From Acidimicrobiia bacterium (lineage in GTDB: Bacteria > Actinomycetota > Acidimicrobiia > Acidimicrobiales > Bin134), in NCBI GenBank assembly GCA_022826705.1, contig JAJDUJ010000011.1, positions 1-64,000 on the forward strand: a stretch of DNA of 64,000 bases, read 5' to 3'. Every line of letters begins with the position of its first letter. The stretch's first letter is position 1. The notes under the pieces are model-generated. The model did not search any database. It was not told the DNA's origin and saw nothing but the letters and a program-made list of their open reading frames with translations. Shown here piece after piece: positions 16,951 through 25,336 of the stretch. The position numbers and the translations under genes were made by a program.

Positions 16951-17985
16951 TCACCCGTTGATCTGATCGCTGAGCAGAGACAGCCCCTCCACCACGAGCG
17001 GTGTCGGTGGCTCGGCAAAGTTGAACAGGAGCGGGTACACCTCGCCTTGCTCGACCGCTGTGATGCTGCTGGCACCCGGAAGCTCGGTAACCAGTGCGCT
17101 GATCTCGTCGGGGGTGAGCTCAAAGTCCTCATAGAGCAGGACCAAGACCTCGGGGTTGCGACCGATGACCTCTTCGATCGAGACCTCAGGCACCCGCTCG
17201 CTGAGTTCGGCGAACACGTTGGTCATGCCCAGAGCCTCCATAAGCGGATGCACCATGCCCAGTGAGGAGTAGGCGTAGATGGCACTGCCGTCGGAGGTGA
17301 CATAGAGCGCCGCTGCGGTTTTGCCCTCGGCAACTGGCGCATCGGCTGCCGAGGCCACGGCGGCCTCCAACGCAGCGGCGCTCGCGTTTGCTGTCTCGGT
17401 GGTGCCGAAGAGCTTCCCGTAGAACCGGACCTCGTCCAGGATGCTCTGGAACGATGGCGTCGGCGGGTTATCACAGAATGGAGGCATCACATAGAACTGG
17501 ATGCCGACGTCGGCCAGCGAGTCGTGGGTGAGGATGGCGTTGTCGAAACCGATGACGAGGTCGGGGTCGTGGTCGACGATTGCCTCTAGCGACACCTCGA
17601 CACCTCCGGTTGCAGTGGCCTCGGCCAGCAACGCTGGAATTTCGCTGAGCACGGCCAACTGGTCGGCGGTGTAGTACTCCTCGTTGAAGTCCTCAATGCG
17701 GGCGATCACACGGTCCATAGCGCCGGCGGCGAACAGCAGTGAAGGCGCGGCGGCCTCCATCAACAACACCCGCTCAGGAGCGGAGTCGAGAGTGAATTCT
17801 TGGCCGCAGTTGGTGAAGGTCAGCGGAAAGCCGCCGTCGTGAGCAGCTGTGGGCTGGCCCTCGGCTGGCTGGGCGCCCGAGTCCGCCGAGGTGGAGGAGT
17901 CGTCGTTCCCCCCACACGCCGCGGCCACACATCCGAACACCAGGAGCAACGCGATCGCTCGACTCCTGAGCGTTGACAGTTTCAT
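16951..17985 (-). CDS. FecB/BtuF-type substrate-binding lipoprotein
   Basis: The frame extends into the permease gene, but the ATG at 17985, preceded by GAAAGGAAA, opens a clear lipoprotein signal (lipobox AAAC) and gives 344 residues. The mature protein has the type III binding-protein layout: N-terminal FTNCGQEFTLDSAPERVL, then DPDLVIGFDNAIL, a long backbone helix, and a C-terminal lobe with NPEVLVLLYEDFELT. The TNCG...APERV opening is shared by actinobacterial receptors for ferric chelates, cobalamin and related cofactors. The ligand is not identifiable. It is the second gene of the operon, 29 bp after the permease. Confidence 0.9.
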   Translation of the reverse strand: MKLSTLRSRAIALLLVFGCVAAACGGNDDSSTSADSGAQPAEGQPTAAHDGGFPLTFTNCGQEFTLDSAPERVLLMEAAAPSLLFAAGAMDRVIARIEDFNEEYYTADQLAVLSEIPALLAEATATGGVEVSLEAIVDHDPDLVIGFDNAILTHDSLADVGIQFYVMPPFCDNPPTPSFQSILDEVRFYGKLFGTTETANASAAALEAAVASAADAPVAEGKTAAALYVTSDGSAIYAYSSLGMVHPLMEALGMTNVFAELSERVPEVSIEEVIGRNPEVLVLLYEDFELTPDEISALVTELPGASSITAVEQGEVYPLLFNFAEPPTPLVVEGLSLLSDQING

Positions 17986-18014
17986 TGGGTTTCCTTTCTC
18001 GAGCGTATTTGCGC

Positions 18015-19094
18015 TCAGTTGCTGTGATTGAGTTTTCGGACCAGCGCGACGAGGACCGGCGCACCAACCACGCCGGTGACCACGCCGATGGGCAGCTCGC
18101 GGGGCTGCAACGCCATTCGGGCCGCGACGTCCGCCCAAACCAACATGAGGGCGCCGAGCGCCGCTGATGCCGGGATCAGATGGCGGTGAATCGGGCCGAT
18201 GATCCGTCGGGCGATGTGAGGGGCGGCGAGACCGACGAATCCGATGCCGCCCGACAGCGACACGGCGAAGCCGACGCACAACGCGACCACAATCACGAGC
18301 AGCAATCGGGTGCGCCCAGGATCGACGCCGCTGGCCATGGCCGTCTCGTCGCCGAGAGCCAGCAGGTCAAGGCGGCGACGCCACCAGAACACCAAGACCA
18401 TGCCGACGCCCATGCCGAGGTAGCCGATGGGCAGCGTGGACCAGTCGGCGTTCGCGAGCGAGCCAAGCAGCCAGAACATCACCGCGCGGGCACCTTCAGC
18501 GCTGTGGGCGAAGAGGATGAGCAAGCTGGTAACGGCACTCAGCAGGTAGCTGACGGCTACACCGGCCACGAGCATCCGGGAAGGTGTGATTCGACCGGTG
18601 GAACGGGCCAGAGCCAACACGAGAGCAAGGGCGCCGAGGGCGCCAAAGAACGCCATCAACGACACCGATTCCGCGCCCAGCCCGGAGCCGATTCCAAACA
18701 GGATTGCCGCGGCCGCGCCAGTGGATGCCCCCGAACTCACGCCGAGGATGTACGGCTCGGCCAGCGGGTTTCGGACGATGGCTTGGAGGGTCACTCCCAC
18801 AACTCCGAGGGCCGAACCCACGATCGCGCCGAGCAGCACCCGGGGCAGGCGCACTTCCCAGATGATTGCGTCGTCGGTTCTGGCCCAGTTTTCGGCCTCG
18901 AACAGGCCGAACATGTGGTGTGCGATGATCCGCAGGACCGTCGGAGGTGACACCCCGATCGGACCGAGCCCGATGGCGACGACCACCGACACGATGGTGA
19001 TCAACGTCAGGGCAATGAGGGTGGGCCGGCGGCTCCCCGCCCAACCGGCACTTGATGTAGTCGGGGCCCGGTCCGTCGCCTCCAGTAGAGACAC
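18015..19094 (-). CDS. FecCD-type ABC transporter permease
   Basis: A 359-residue polytopic protein starting with GTG, with about ten predicted helices. It shows the family marks RLPRVLLGAIVGSALGVVG (gate region), RNPLAEPYILGVSSGASTGA and GFVGLAAPHIARRI near the C-terminus. This places it with BtuC/FhuB/FecD and MolB permeases that form homodimers with a BtuD-like ATPase. It is the first gene of a minus-strand operon (permease, binding protein, ATPase, 2Fe-2S protein). An operator-like repeat lies 15 bp upstream of the start. Confidence 0.94.
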   Translation of the reverse strand: MSLLEATDRAPTTSSAGWAGSRRPTLIALTLITIVSVVVAIGLGPIGVSPPTVLRIIAHHMFGLFEAENWARTDDAIIWEVRLPRVLLGAIVGSALGVVGVTLQAIVRNPLAEPYILGVSSGASTGAAAAILFGIGSGLGAESVSLMAFFGALGALALVLALARSTGRITPSRMLVAGVAVSYLLSAVTSLLILFAHSAEGARAVMFWLLGSLANADWSTLPIGYLGMGVGMVLVFWWRRRLDLLALGDETAMASGVDPGRTRLLLVIVVALCVGFAVSLSGGIGFVGLAAPHIARRIIGPIHRHLIPASAALGALMLVWADVAARMALQPRELPIGVVTGVVGAPVLVALVRKLNHSN

Positions 19095-19108
19095 GACTGA
19101 ACCGTAAC

Positions 19109-19128
19109 AAGAATGAGTCCTATTCCTA
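19109..19128 (-). promoter_or_regulatory. Operator-like site upstream of FecCD-type permease (copy 1)
   Basis: On the minus strand this reads GGAATAGGACTCATTC (core at 19111-19126). The core matches the copy upstream of mogA at 15 of 16 positions in the corresponding orientation. It sits 15 bp before the permease start, a position suited to repression. The pair of sites suggests one regulator for both divergent units, plausibly the Fur-family protein encoded at 15389; that assignment is inference. Confidence 0.6.
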
Positions 19129-19169
19129 AATCAATACCGGTTCTTCCCAATGTTCCTGTTCAACCGCCT

Positions 19170-19194
19170 TTTGGGAATAGCACTCATTCCCAAA
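19170..19194 (+). promoter_or_regulatory. Operator-like palindrome upstream of mogA (copy 2)
   Basis: TTTGGGAAT and ATTCCCAAA form perfect 9-bp arms around a 7-bp centre. The core GGAATAGCACTCATTC nearly repeats copy 1, and the element ends 19 bp before the mogA start. A third arm, TTCCCAA at 19144-19150, could also pair with TTGGGAA at 19171-19177, so alternative structures exist. Confidence 0.65.
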
Positions 19195-19213
19195 CAATCG
19201 GTACGGTTTCGGC

Positions 19214-19813
19214 GTGACCAACGCCTCGGACGGAACGCAGAACCTGTCGACGCACGCGCTCATCGGCATCCTGACCGTGTCGGACAGGGCCAGCCGCGGC
19301 GACTACGAAGACCGAGGGGGACCAGGGATTCGCGGGTATCTCGAGCTTGTGATGGCGTCGGAATGGTCTGCGCAGGTTGAGCTCGTTCCCGACGAACAGC
19401 ACCAGGTGGAGCAAGCGATTCGGGCGTTGGCCGCAACAGGGTGCTGTCTTATCCTCACCACTGGTGGCACGGGCCCGGCACTGCGCGACGTGACCCCAGA
19501 AGCCACCGCCGCAGCTTGTTCCAAGATGCTGCCCGGCTTCGGGGAAGCAATGCGCACCGCTTCGCTGAAGGCGGTGCCCACCGCGATCCTGTCCCGCCAG
19601 ACTGCTGGCATCTGCGACGGTGCCCTGGTGATAAACCTGCCGGGTCAGCCCAAGGCGATCTCAGAGTGCCTCGACGCAGTCTTCGCCGCAGTGCCGTACT
19701 GCATCGATCTCATTGGCGGGCCGTACATCTCAACCAACGCCGAGCACATCGTCGCGTTTCGGCCGGCCTCGGCTGTTCGACCAGACCTAGAGGTGTCGAC
19801 GAACACCGGATAG
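19214..19813 (+). CDS. mogA: Molybdopterin adenylyltransferase (MogA)
   Basis: A 199-residue MogA/MoaB-fold protein from a GTG start. MogA adenylylates molybdopterin, the step before molybdate insertion in molybdenum cofactor biosynthesis. Motifs: GILTVSDRASRGDYEDRGG at the N-terminus, TTGGTGPALRDVTPEA (about residues 82-97), LPGFGEAMR, TAILSRQTAG and VINLPGQPKAI, followed by VPYCIDLIGGPY as in enterobacterial Mog. The last two place it with MogA rather than MoaB. It is divergent from a FecBCD-type importer with a shared operator motif; no other Moco genes are in the window. It converges on a PhyH dioxygenase gene with a 21-bp gap. Confidence 0.9.
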   Translation: MTNASDGTQNLSTHALIGILTVSDRASRGDYEDRGGPGIRGYLELVMASEWSAQVELVPDEQHQVEQAIRALAATGCCLILTTGGTGPALRDVTPEATAAACSKMLPGFGEAMRTASLKAVPTAILSRQTAGICDGALVINLPGQPKAISECLDAVFAAVPYCIDLIGGPYISTNAEHIVAFRPASAVRPDLEVSTNTG

Positions 19814-19834
19814 CAGCCGGCACTGCCTTTTCGC

Positions 19835-20626
19835 TCAGTACTCGATGGGCACCGGCTCGGTTGATGCCTGCACTGGCTGACCGCCGCGCAATACCTCGGT
19901 CCAGTCTTGGTTGAACGCCCGCCACCCCTCTGATTCGGGCGAGGCGTAGTGGTACACCATGGCCGCCCGCATCCCATCGGAGAGGTTGTCGGTGGACCGG
20001 TGGCGCAGGTGGGAGTGGAACACCAGCAGGTCGCCCGGCTCCATTAGCACCACCTGCTCGTTATCGATGGGGACGTCGACGATCTCCACATAGGCCAATC
20101 CGGCGCCCTCCCGGGTGTCGGGCACCGCGTCGTGGATCGGCTCGGTGTGGGAGCCGGGGACGATCCACAGCGGGCCGTTGTCGGGGGTGGCGGCGGTACA
20201 GGCCAGCCACACCCCCACCTGGGGCAGAGGGGTCATGCGGAAGTAGTAGTCGTCCTGGTGCCAGGGCTGGCCGAGGGTGCCGGGGTGCTTAAAGATGAAC
20301 TGCGACAGGAAGCAGTCGACGTCGGGGCCGACGAGGTCGCCCATCATCGCCAGCAACCGGGGATCGGTGGCGAACTCATGGAACACTGGCTCGGCCCGCA
20401 TGACCCGGAAGATCTTGGAGACGCCGACTTCAGGAGTAGCCGGCTTCTTGTTCGTCTTATCGGGAGTGATGTAAAGATCGGGCCGCTGCTCCCCTGCCGA
20501 GTCGGCCCGGGCGATCTCAACGATCCGCTCAACCATGGCCTCGGCAACAGCCCGGCTAGCGAACCCCCTCTCAATGAAGAACCCGTTCTCCTCCCAGCTA
20601 GCCCGCTGCACCTCGGTCAAACCCAT
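19835..20626 (-). CDS. Phytanoyl-CoA dioxygenase (PhyH)-family Fe(II)/2-oxoglutarate enzyme
   Basis: Taking the ATG at 20626 (MGLTEVQRASWEENGFF) gives 263 residues; the longer frame adds only a non-conserved tail. The N-terminal start YxxNGFxxERGF-like segment, WHQDDYYFRM (Fe ligands His and Asp), a run of ACTAATPDNGPLWIVPGSH and the distal His in FHSHLRHRSTDN are the double-stranded beta-helix signature. Such enzymes hydroxylate lipids, amino acids or natural products using O2 and 2-oxoglutarate. No neighbouring gene defines the substrate. Confidence 0.88.
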   Translation of the reverse strand: MGLTEVQRASWEENGFFIERGFASRAVAEAMVERIVEIARADSAGEQRPDLYITPDKTNKKPATPEVGVSKIFRVMRAEPVFHEFATDPRLLAMMGDLVGPDVDCFLSQFIFKHPGTLGQPWHQDDYYFRMTPLPQVGVWLACTAATPDNGPLWIVPGSHTEPIHDAVPDTREGAGLAYVEIVDVPIDNEQVVLMEPGDLLVFHSHLRHRSTDNLSDGMRAAMVYHYASPESEGWRAFNQDWTEVLRGGQPVQASTEPVPIEY

Positions 20627-20702
20627 CGTCCGAAAACCTACCAGCGGTCGATTCTCACAACGGACACAGGCCGCACCCAACAAGGACGAATCTCGGTCTA
20701 CC

Positions 20703-20948
20703 ATGCACTACATGTGGCGACCCATGGATGTAATGCTCTTAGTGATCGGCGCGAGCAGTGGATTTAGCGGCATCATGTGGCTCGCCATTTGGGCAACGTC
20801 CGCCGACGAAACTGTGGGTGACACCTTCACGCCAGTGGGCTGGATTCTGCTGCTGATCTTCTCCTTGGCCTGCGGCATTGCCCTTCTCTACCGAGAAGGA
20901 CTCAGAGTCAGAGAGAGTAAACGGCAAAGTCCCCCTCAGCCCGAATAG
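20703..20948 (+). CDS. Small two-helix membrane protein of unknown function
   Basis: The open frame begins earlier, but its first 56 codons are antisense to the PhyH gene and its upstream region. The ATG at 20703 gives 81 residues, with hydrophobic segments at about 9-29 and 43-62 separated by an acidic loop and followed by a basic tail (REGLRVRESKR). That is a hairpin topology with both ends cytoplasmic. I recognise no family. Confidence 0.55.
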   Translation: MHYMWRPMDVMLLVIGASSGFSGIMWLAIWATSADETVGDTFTPVGWILLLIFSLACGIALLYREGLRVRESKRQSPPQPE

Positions 20949-20977
20949 AGCTATCCCGATGCCCCTAGGGTGGGGCC

Positions 20978-21760
20978 ATGTCTGATGAGCGGCGGTCGAT
21001 TGAGTTAGAGGTTGAGGTGCCGGGGACGGCCGAAGAGGTTTGGCGGGCGGTGGCTACCGGGCCGGGGATCTCTTCTTGGTATGTGCCCCATACGGTGGAA
21101 GAGCGGGCGGGCGGTTCGGCGATGGCCTCGTTTGGGCCGGGGCCGGAGATGCAGATTCCCGGGCGGGTGGCGGTGTGGGAGCCGCCTCGGCGGATCTGTT
21201 TCGACGGGGGCGAAGGGGTTGACGGTTTGGCCTTTGAGTGGACCGTTGAGACTCGGGGCGACGACCGGTGTGCGGTGCGGCTGGTGAATTCCGGCTTCGG
21301 TCAGGGCGGCGAGTGGGACGCCCAGTACGACGGCATGGTCGAGGGCTGGAAGTTGTTCATGTTCAACTTGGGGCTGCACATGGAGCACTTCGCCGGGCAG
21401 ACGGCAGCGTCGGTGCTGCCCACCGCCATGGGATCCGGCTCGCTGGACGAGGTTTGGGCCGCGCTCACCGCCGCTCTGGGCGTACCTTCGTCCCCGAGTG
21501 TCGGCGAGCGGATCGAGGCCCAAGCCTCCGATGTCCCTGTGCTGGCGGGCACGGTTGCAGACGCCAACCCTCACCGAATCGCCCTGCTGCTCGACCAGCC
21601 TGCGCCAGGGACTGGCTTCGTGGCGGTGGAGTCGTACGGCGAGCATGCCGGGGCGTCGGTGTGGTTGTACCTCTACGGAGCCGACGGGGCCGAGGCCGCC
21701 GAGAGGGACGGGCCTCTGTGGCAGCAATGGCTGGCTGATGCGCTAGGAAGTGGCCAATGA
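20978..21760 (+). CDS. SRPBCC/AHSA1-like protein with extra C-terminal domain
   Basis: The first about 145 of 260 residues match the START-like SRPBCC fold of the AHSA1 group (ELEVEVPGTAEEVWRAVATGPGISSWYVP, then AVWEPPRRICF and the long helix GMVEGWKLFMFNLGLHMEHF). These proteins bind hydrophobic ligands or act as co-chaperones. A further about 110 residues (from QTAASVLPTAMG) hold a second alpha/beta segment I cannot assign. The stop overlaps the start of the following SDR gene (ATGA), so the two are translationally coupled. Confidence 0.75.
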   Translation: MSDERRSIELEVEVPGTAEEVWRAVATGPGISSWYVPHTVEERAGGSAMASFGPGPEMQIPGRVAVWEPPRRICFDGGEGVDGLAFEWTVETRGDDRCAVRLVNSGFGQGGEWDAQYDGMVEGWKLFMFNLGLHMEHFAGQTAASVLPTAMGSGSLDEVWAALTAALGVPSSPSVGERIEAQASDVPVLAGTVADANPHRIALLLDQPAPGTGFVAVESYGEHAGASVWLYLYGADGAEAAERDGPLWQQWLADALGSGQ

Positions 21761-22536
21761 ACGCCGTACAAGGGCGCAAGATACTGGTGGTGGGCGCCTC
21801 ATCGGGGCTGGGCCGGGCCACCGCAATCGCCCTCCAGGGCCAAGACGCTGATGTTGTGTTTGCCGCCCGGCGCCGCGACGTGCTCGAAGAAGCGGTGGCC
21901 GAGGCCGGGGGTGGCCATGTGGTGGCCATCGACGTGCTCGACCCCACCAGCATCGAGCAGGGAGTGGCTGAAGCGGTGGGCGCCCTCGGCCGACTCGACG
22001 GAATCGTCTACACCTCGGGCATGTCGCCCATGGCGCCAATGGCGGAGTTGGACCTGGACGACTGGCAGGCGGTCTTCGGCGTCAATCTGTTCGGTCCGAA
22101 CCTGCTGATCAAAGCCGCCCTTCCCCATCTCAGCGAGGATGCGGTGGTGGCCGCGGTGTCATCGGACTCCACCGATATGCCCCGCCACTCGCTGGTTCCC
22201 TACGCCGCGTCCAAACGGGCCCTGGAAGCGACCATGGAGGGATGGCGCACCGAGCTTCTGGGCACTCGACGGTTCGTGACCGTGATCCTCGGGCCGACCA
22301 TGCCCACCGAGTTCGCCAATTCCTTCACCCCCGAGGCCTTCGAGGCCGCCATTCCCCACTGGCAGCGCCAGGGATTCCGCACCGGAATCATGAACGCCGA
22401 CGAAGTGGCCAACGGCCTGGTTGCCTGCATGGACGCCCTGTTCGCCGCGCCCACCTTCGGGATTGAGTCGCTCTTGCTGCGATCCCCCGAGCCCGAGGTG
22501 GCCATCGAATACTCCACCGAGGTCGATCAAGGCTGA
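21757..22536 (+). CDS. Short-chain dehydrogenase/reductase
   Basis: A classical SDR of 259 residues. The cofactor motif GASSGLGRATAIAL opens the Rossmann fold, with the active-site Tyr-x3-Lys in YAASK and a Ser shortly before (AAVSSDS). The ARRRDVLEE segment after strand 2 suggests NADP(H) preference. The substrate is unknown. Start coupled to the SRPBCC gene. Confidence 0.9.
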   Translation: MNAVQGRKILVVGASSGLGRATAIALQGQDADVVFAARRRDVLEEAVAEAGGGHVVAIDVLDPTSIEQGVAEAVGALGRLDGIVYTSGMSPMAPMAELDLDDWQAVFGVNLFGPNLLIKAALPHLSEDAVVAAVSSDSTDMPRHSLVPYAASKRALEATMEGWRTELLGTRRFVTVILGPTMPTEFANSFTPEAFEAAIPHWQRQGFRTGIMNADEVANGLVACMDALFAAPTFGIESLLLRSPEPEVAIEYSTEVDQG

Positions 22537-22553
22537 TGAGCGCGAGCGACTGC

Positions 22554-23933
22554 TTAACTCAGGACGCGCTGCATTAACCGGGCGACCCGGGACTTCCGGC
22601 CGGTGATCGCCTCCGATCGGTCGGCGATGCCCATAATCCCCAGGGCTCCGTTAATGCCCAGCCACCGCAATGGCTCGGGTTCCCATTGCCGCGACCGGTG
22701 TCCCACCCACGGTAGGTCGATGCGGGGCGAGTCGGTCTCGGTGACCAGCTCGGCCAGGGTCCGGCCCGCCAAATTGGCAGCGGCCACCCCCTCGCCCACA
22801 TAGCCTCCGCCCCAGGCCATGCCGCTGTCCCGGTCGAAACCGACCGATGGGAACCAGTCGCGGGGCACGCCGAGCACGCCACCCCAGCGATGGGTGATGA
22901 CCACGTCGGAGAGCATGGGCAATAGCTCTACCATCGTCTTGATGATCTTCTCGTGGGTGCGCGATCTCTGCTCGACCGAGCTGATGATTCTTGAGCCGTA
23001 GTTGTAGGGGGCTCCCCGACCTCCGAACGCGATCCGGCCATCAGCGGTCCGCTGCCCGTAGATGACCATGAACCGGTCGTCGGTGAACGTCTGGCGGCGG
23101 CTCAATCCGATGTCGTCCCAAAGCGCGTCGTCGATGGGTTCGGTGGCCACCATCAGCGAGTACAGCGGAGCCAGGGACCGGCGATTCCCCTCCAGCGTGC
23201 CGGTATAGCCCTCGAGGGCTCTCACCACGATCTCGGCTTTGACGACTCCACGGTCGGTTGCAACGCGACCTGGTTCGATGGCGGTGGCGGCTGTGCCCTC
23301 AACGATCTTGCCGCCCAGGCGTTCAACAGCATCGCCGAGCCCTCGAACCAACCGGGCCGGGTGAAGCGCCGCGGTGTGAGCAAAGAACATGCCGCCCACC
23401 ACCCCGGTGGCGGCCAAGTGGCTGCGGGCCTCATCGGCGCCGAGCATCCTCATGTCTTCCTCGGTGAGCCCGTAAGCACTATGGAAGACCTCAACTTGCT
23501 CGCGCTGGCGCGCGAGGTGGGCCCGGTTGCGGGCGAGGCGAACGGCACCGCCCTTGGCGTAGTGGCAATCGATCCCCTCGTGCTCGGCCACTCGACCCAC
23601 TTCGTCGACCGCATCGTGCAATTCGTGGAGAAAGCGGCGGGCCGCGTCGTTGCCGGCGGCGGCCTCGTGCCGCCAGGGGCCGGCGGCCAACTCCCCCACG
23701 CACCAGCCGCCGTTGCGGCCCGAAGCGCCGAACCCAACGATGTCGCGCTCTATCACCACCACCCGAATCGATGGGTCGATGGACAACAGGTAGTACGCCG
23801 TCCACAGCCCGGTGTAGCCCCCTCCCACGATGGCGACGTCGACATCAGTGTCTCCATCGAGCGCTGGGCGGGGCTCAAGCGACCCAGGGCAAGTGTCGTG
23901 CCAAAACGACCGGTCCCGGTAGCGGTCGCTCAT
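22554..23933 (-). CDS. FAD-dependent amine oxidase (DAO family, gamma-glutamylputrescine oxidase-like)
   Basis: Start taken at the ATG at 23933 ([14 protein letters not shown]), which overlaps the upstream stop (ATGA); product 459 residues. The FAD-binding motif VDVAIVGGGYTGLWTAYYL and the downstream GFGASGRNGGWCVGEL are the signature of the DAO subgroup containing PuuB and related polyamine or secondary-amine oxidases. A C-terminal GGGYVGEGVAAANLAGR closes the flavin site. It likely oxidises a polyamine derivative such as gamma-glutamylputrescine to an aldehyde that the neighbouring dehydrogenase handles. It is the last gene of a three-cistron minus-strand operon. Confidence 0.88.
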   Translation of the reverse strand: MSDRYRDRSFWHDTCPGSLEPRPALDGDTDVDVAIVGGGYTGLWTAYYLLSIDPSIRVVVIERDIVGFGASGRNGGWCVGELAAGPWRHEAAAGNDAARRFLHELHDAVDEVGRVAEHEGIDCHYAKGGAVRLARNRAHLARQREQVEVFHSAYGLTEEDMRMLGADEARSHLAATGVVGGMFFAHTAALHPARLVRGLGDAVERLGGKIVEGTAATAIEPGRVATDRGVVKAEIVVRALEGYTGTLEGNRRSLAPLYSLMVATEPIDDALWDDIGLSRRQTFTDDRFMVIYGQRTADGRIAFGGRGAPYNYGSRIISSVEQRSRTHEKIIKTMVELLPMLSDVVITHRWGGVLGVPRDWFPSVGFDRDSGMAWGGGYVGEGVAAANLAGRTLAELVTETDSPRIDLPWVGHRSRQWEPEPLRWLGINGALGIMGIADRSEAITGRKSRVARLMQRVLS

Positions 23934-25336
23934 GAGTCGAACCCCACGCCGAAGCGGTCGAGCAGACTTAGCCACAGACCCCGCTTACCGCCCCGTCGAT
24001 CCGACCGTTGGAGGGCCTTGCGGGTGAGCTGCACACCGGCCCACCGAGCCGGCTCCGGAGGGAACGGCACTGGGGGCTTGCGCACCATCTGGAGTTCGGT
24101 GCGCTCGGTTCGTCGGCCGAACACCAAATCCAGCGCTACCCGGGCCCCGAACCGACTGGCCCCCACCCCCAGGCCGGTGTACCCCGCCACCCACGCCAGA
24201 CGACCTCGGTGGGCGGTGCCCCAGGTCGCAGTAAATCGGGTAGTGGTGCCGATGGGCCCGCCCCAGCGATGGCTGAACGACAGCCCTTCAAGCTGGGGGA
24301 ACGTCTCAAAGAAGTGCTCGGCCAGCCGAGTATGCGTCTCGTCGCTCTGGTCGTGGCGAGCACCGACGCCGTTGTTGAAGTGATACGTGGCGTCGTAGCC
24401 GCCCCACAAGATCCGATCATCGGCAGTGAGCCGGTAGTAGTGGAACAGGTTGGACACGTCGCCCAAACCCTCGCGCTCGGCCCACCCTACGGAGGCCATC
24501 TGCTCAACAGAGAGCGGCTCGGTCACCAGCACATGGTCGTACACGGGGATCGTGTAGCGGCGGGGACGTCTGACCGGACCGTGATAGGCATTTGTGGCCA
24601 TTACGGCGCGATCGGCCAGAACTCGTCCACTGGGAATGTGAATTTCGAGATGGCTTCCTTTGCGGTAGACGGCATTGGCCGGCGTGCGATCGTGGACTGC
24701 GCCCCCCAATGATTCGACGACTGACCGCAGTCCCCAACCAAGTCGGGCAGGGTCGACCAAGGCCACGTCATTGCGCCGGATCATTCCCCCGAGATAGGTC
24801 GGGGAATGCACCCGGGCCTGCATCTGCTCAGCATCCAGCAGGTCGACGTCCTCACCGAAGGCCCGATAGTGCTCGATGTCCTCGGCAAGACCGTTCATGT
24901 GCCAGGGCTCGGTGGCCACCCCAATCTCGGGACAGAGTTGGAAGTCGGCATCAATACGGTGACGCTCGAGGCTGTCAGCCAGTCCGGAGAAGTTCTCGCG
25001 GCCAAGCCTGAGCAGGGTCTCGATCTCTTCCGGCCAATGAGAAAGTCCGTTGGCCAGCCCGTGGGTCAGCGACGAGTCGCAAAAGCCGCCGTTGCGGGAG
25101 CTGGCCCCGAACCCGCAGTGCTCGGCCTCTAGCACCGCCACCCGCAAACCCGGCTCGTCCTCCAAGGCCTGAAGCGCGGTCCAGAGACCGGTGAATCCGC
25201 CGCCGATGACCACCAGATCGACTTCGATTGTTCCCGCCAGCGGCGGGGTGGCGACCGGGGCGTCGTCGCGATCCGACCAGAACACCGCCGGCCTGGCAGC
25301 AGCCAGCGCCTGCGGTGCCCAACTCTTCGAGCTCAG
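23930..25336 (-). CDS. Second FAD-dependent amine oxidase (DAO family)
   Basis: A paralogue-like companion of the downstream oxidase, about 468 residues, with [20 protein letters not shown] and [15 protein letters not shown]. The start is uncertain. Homology-like sequence begins at or before [11 protein letters not shown], but no ATG exists in this frame after the aldehyde dehydrogenase stop. Options are a CTG at 25336 that overlaps the preceding TGA as CTGA, or the GTG at 25285. I list the former because it matches the four-base coupled junctions elsewhere in the locus. The role is as for its neighbour, perhaps with a different polyamine. Confidence 0.85.
   Translation of the reverse strand: MSSKSWAPQALAAARPAVFWSDRDDAPVATPPLAGTIEVDLVVIGGGFTGLWTALQALEDEPGLRVAVLEAEHCGFGASSRNGGFCDSSLTHGLANGLSHWPEEIETLLRLGRENFSGLADSLERHRIDADFQLCPEIGVATEPWHMNGLAEDIEHYRAFGEDVDLLDAEQMQARVHSPTYLGGMIRRNDVALVDPARLGWGLRSVVESLGGAVHDRTPANAVYRKGSHLEIHIPSGRVLADRAVMATNAYHGPVRRPRRYTIPVYDHVLVTEPLSVEQMASVGWAEREGLGDVSNLFHYYRLTADDRILWGGYDATYHFNNGVGARHDQSDETHTRLAEHFFETFPQLEGLSFSHRWGGPIGTTTRFTATWGTAHRGRLAWVAGYTGLGVGASRFGARVALDLVFGRRTERTELQMVRKPPVPFPPEPARWAGVQLTRKALQRSDRRGGKRGLWLSLLDRFGVGFDS

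Noticed and set aside
23361..24383. Plus-strand frame of 340 codons across the two amine oxidases
   Set aside because: It spans the coupled junction of two real genes on the other strand and has no domain pattern.
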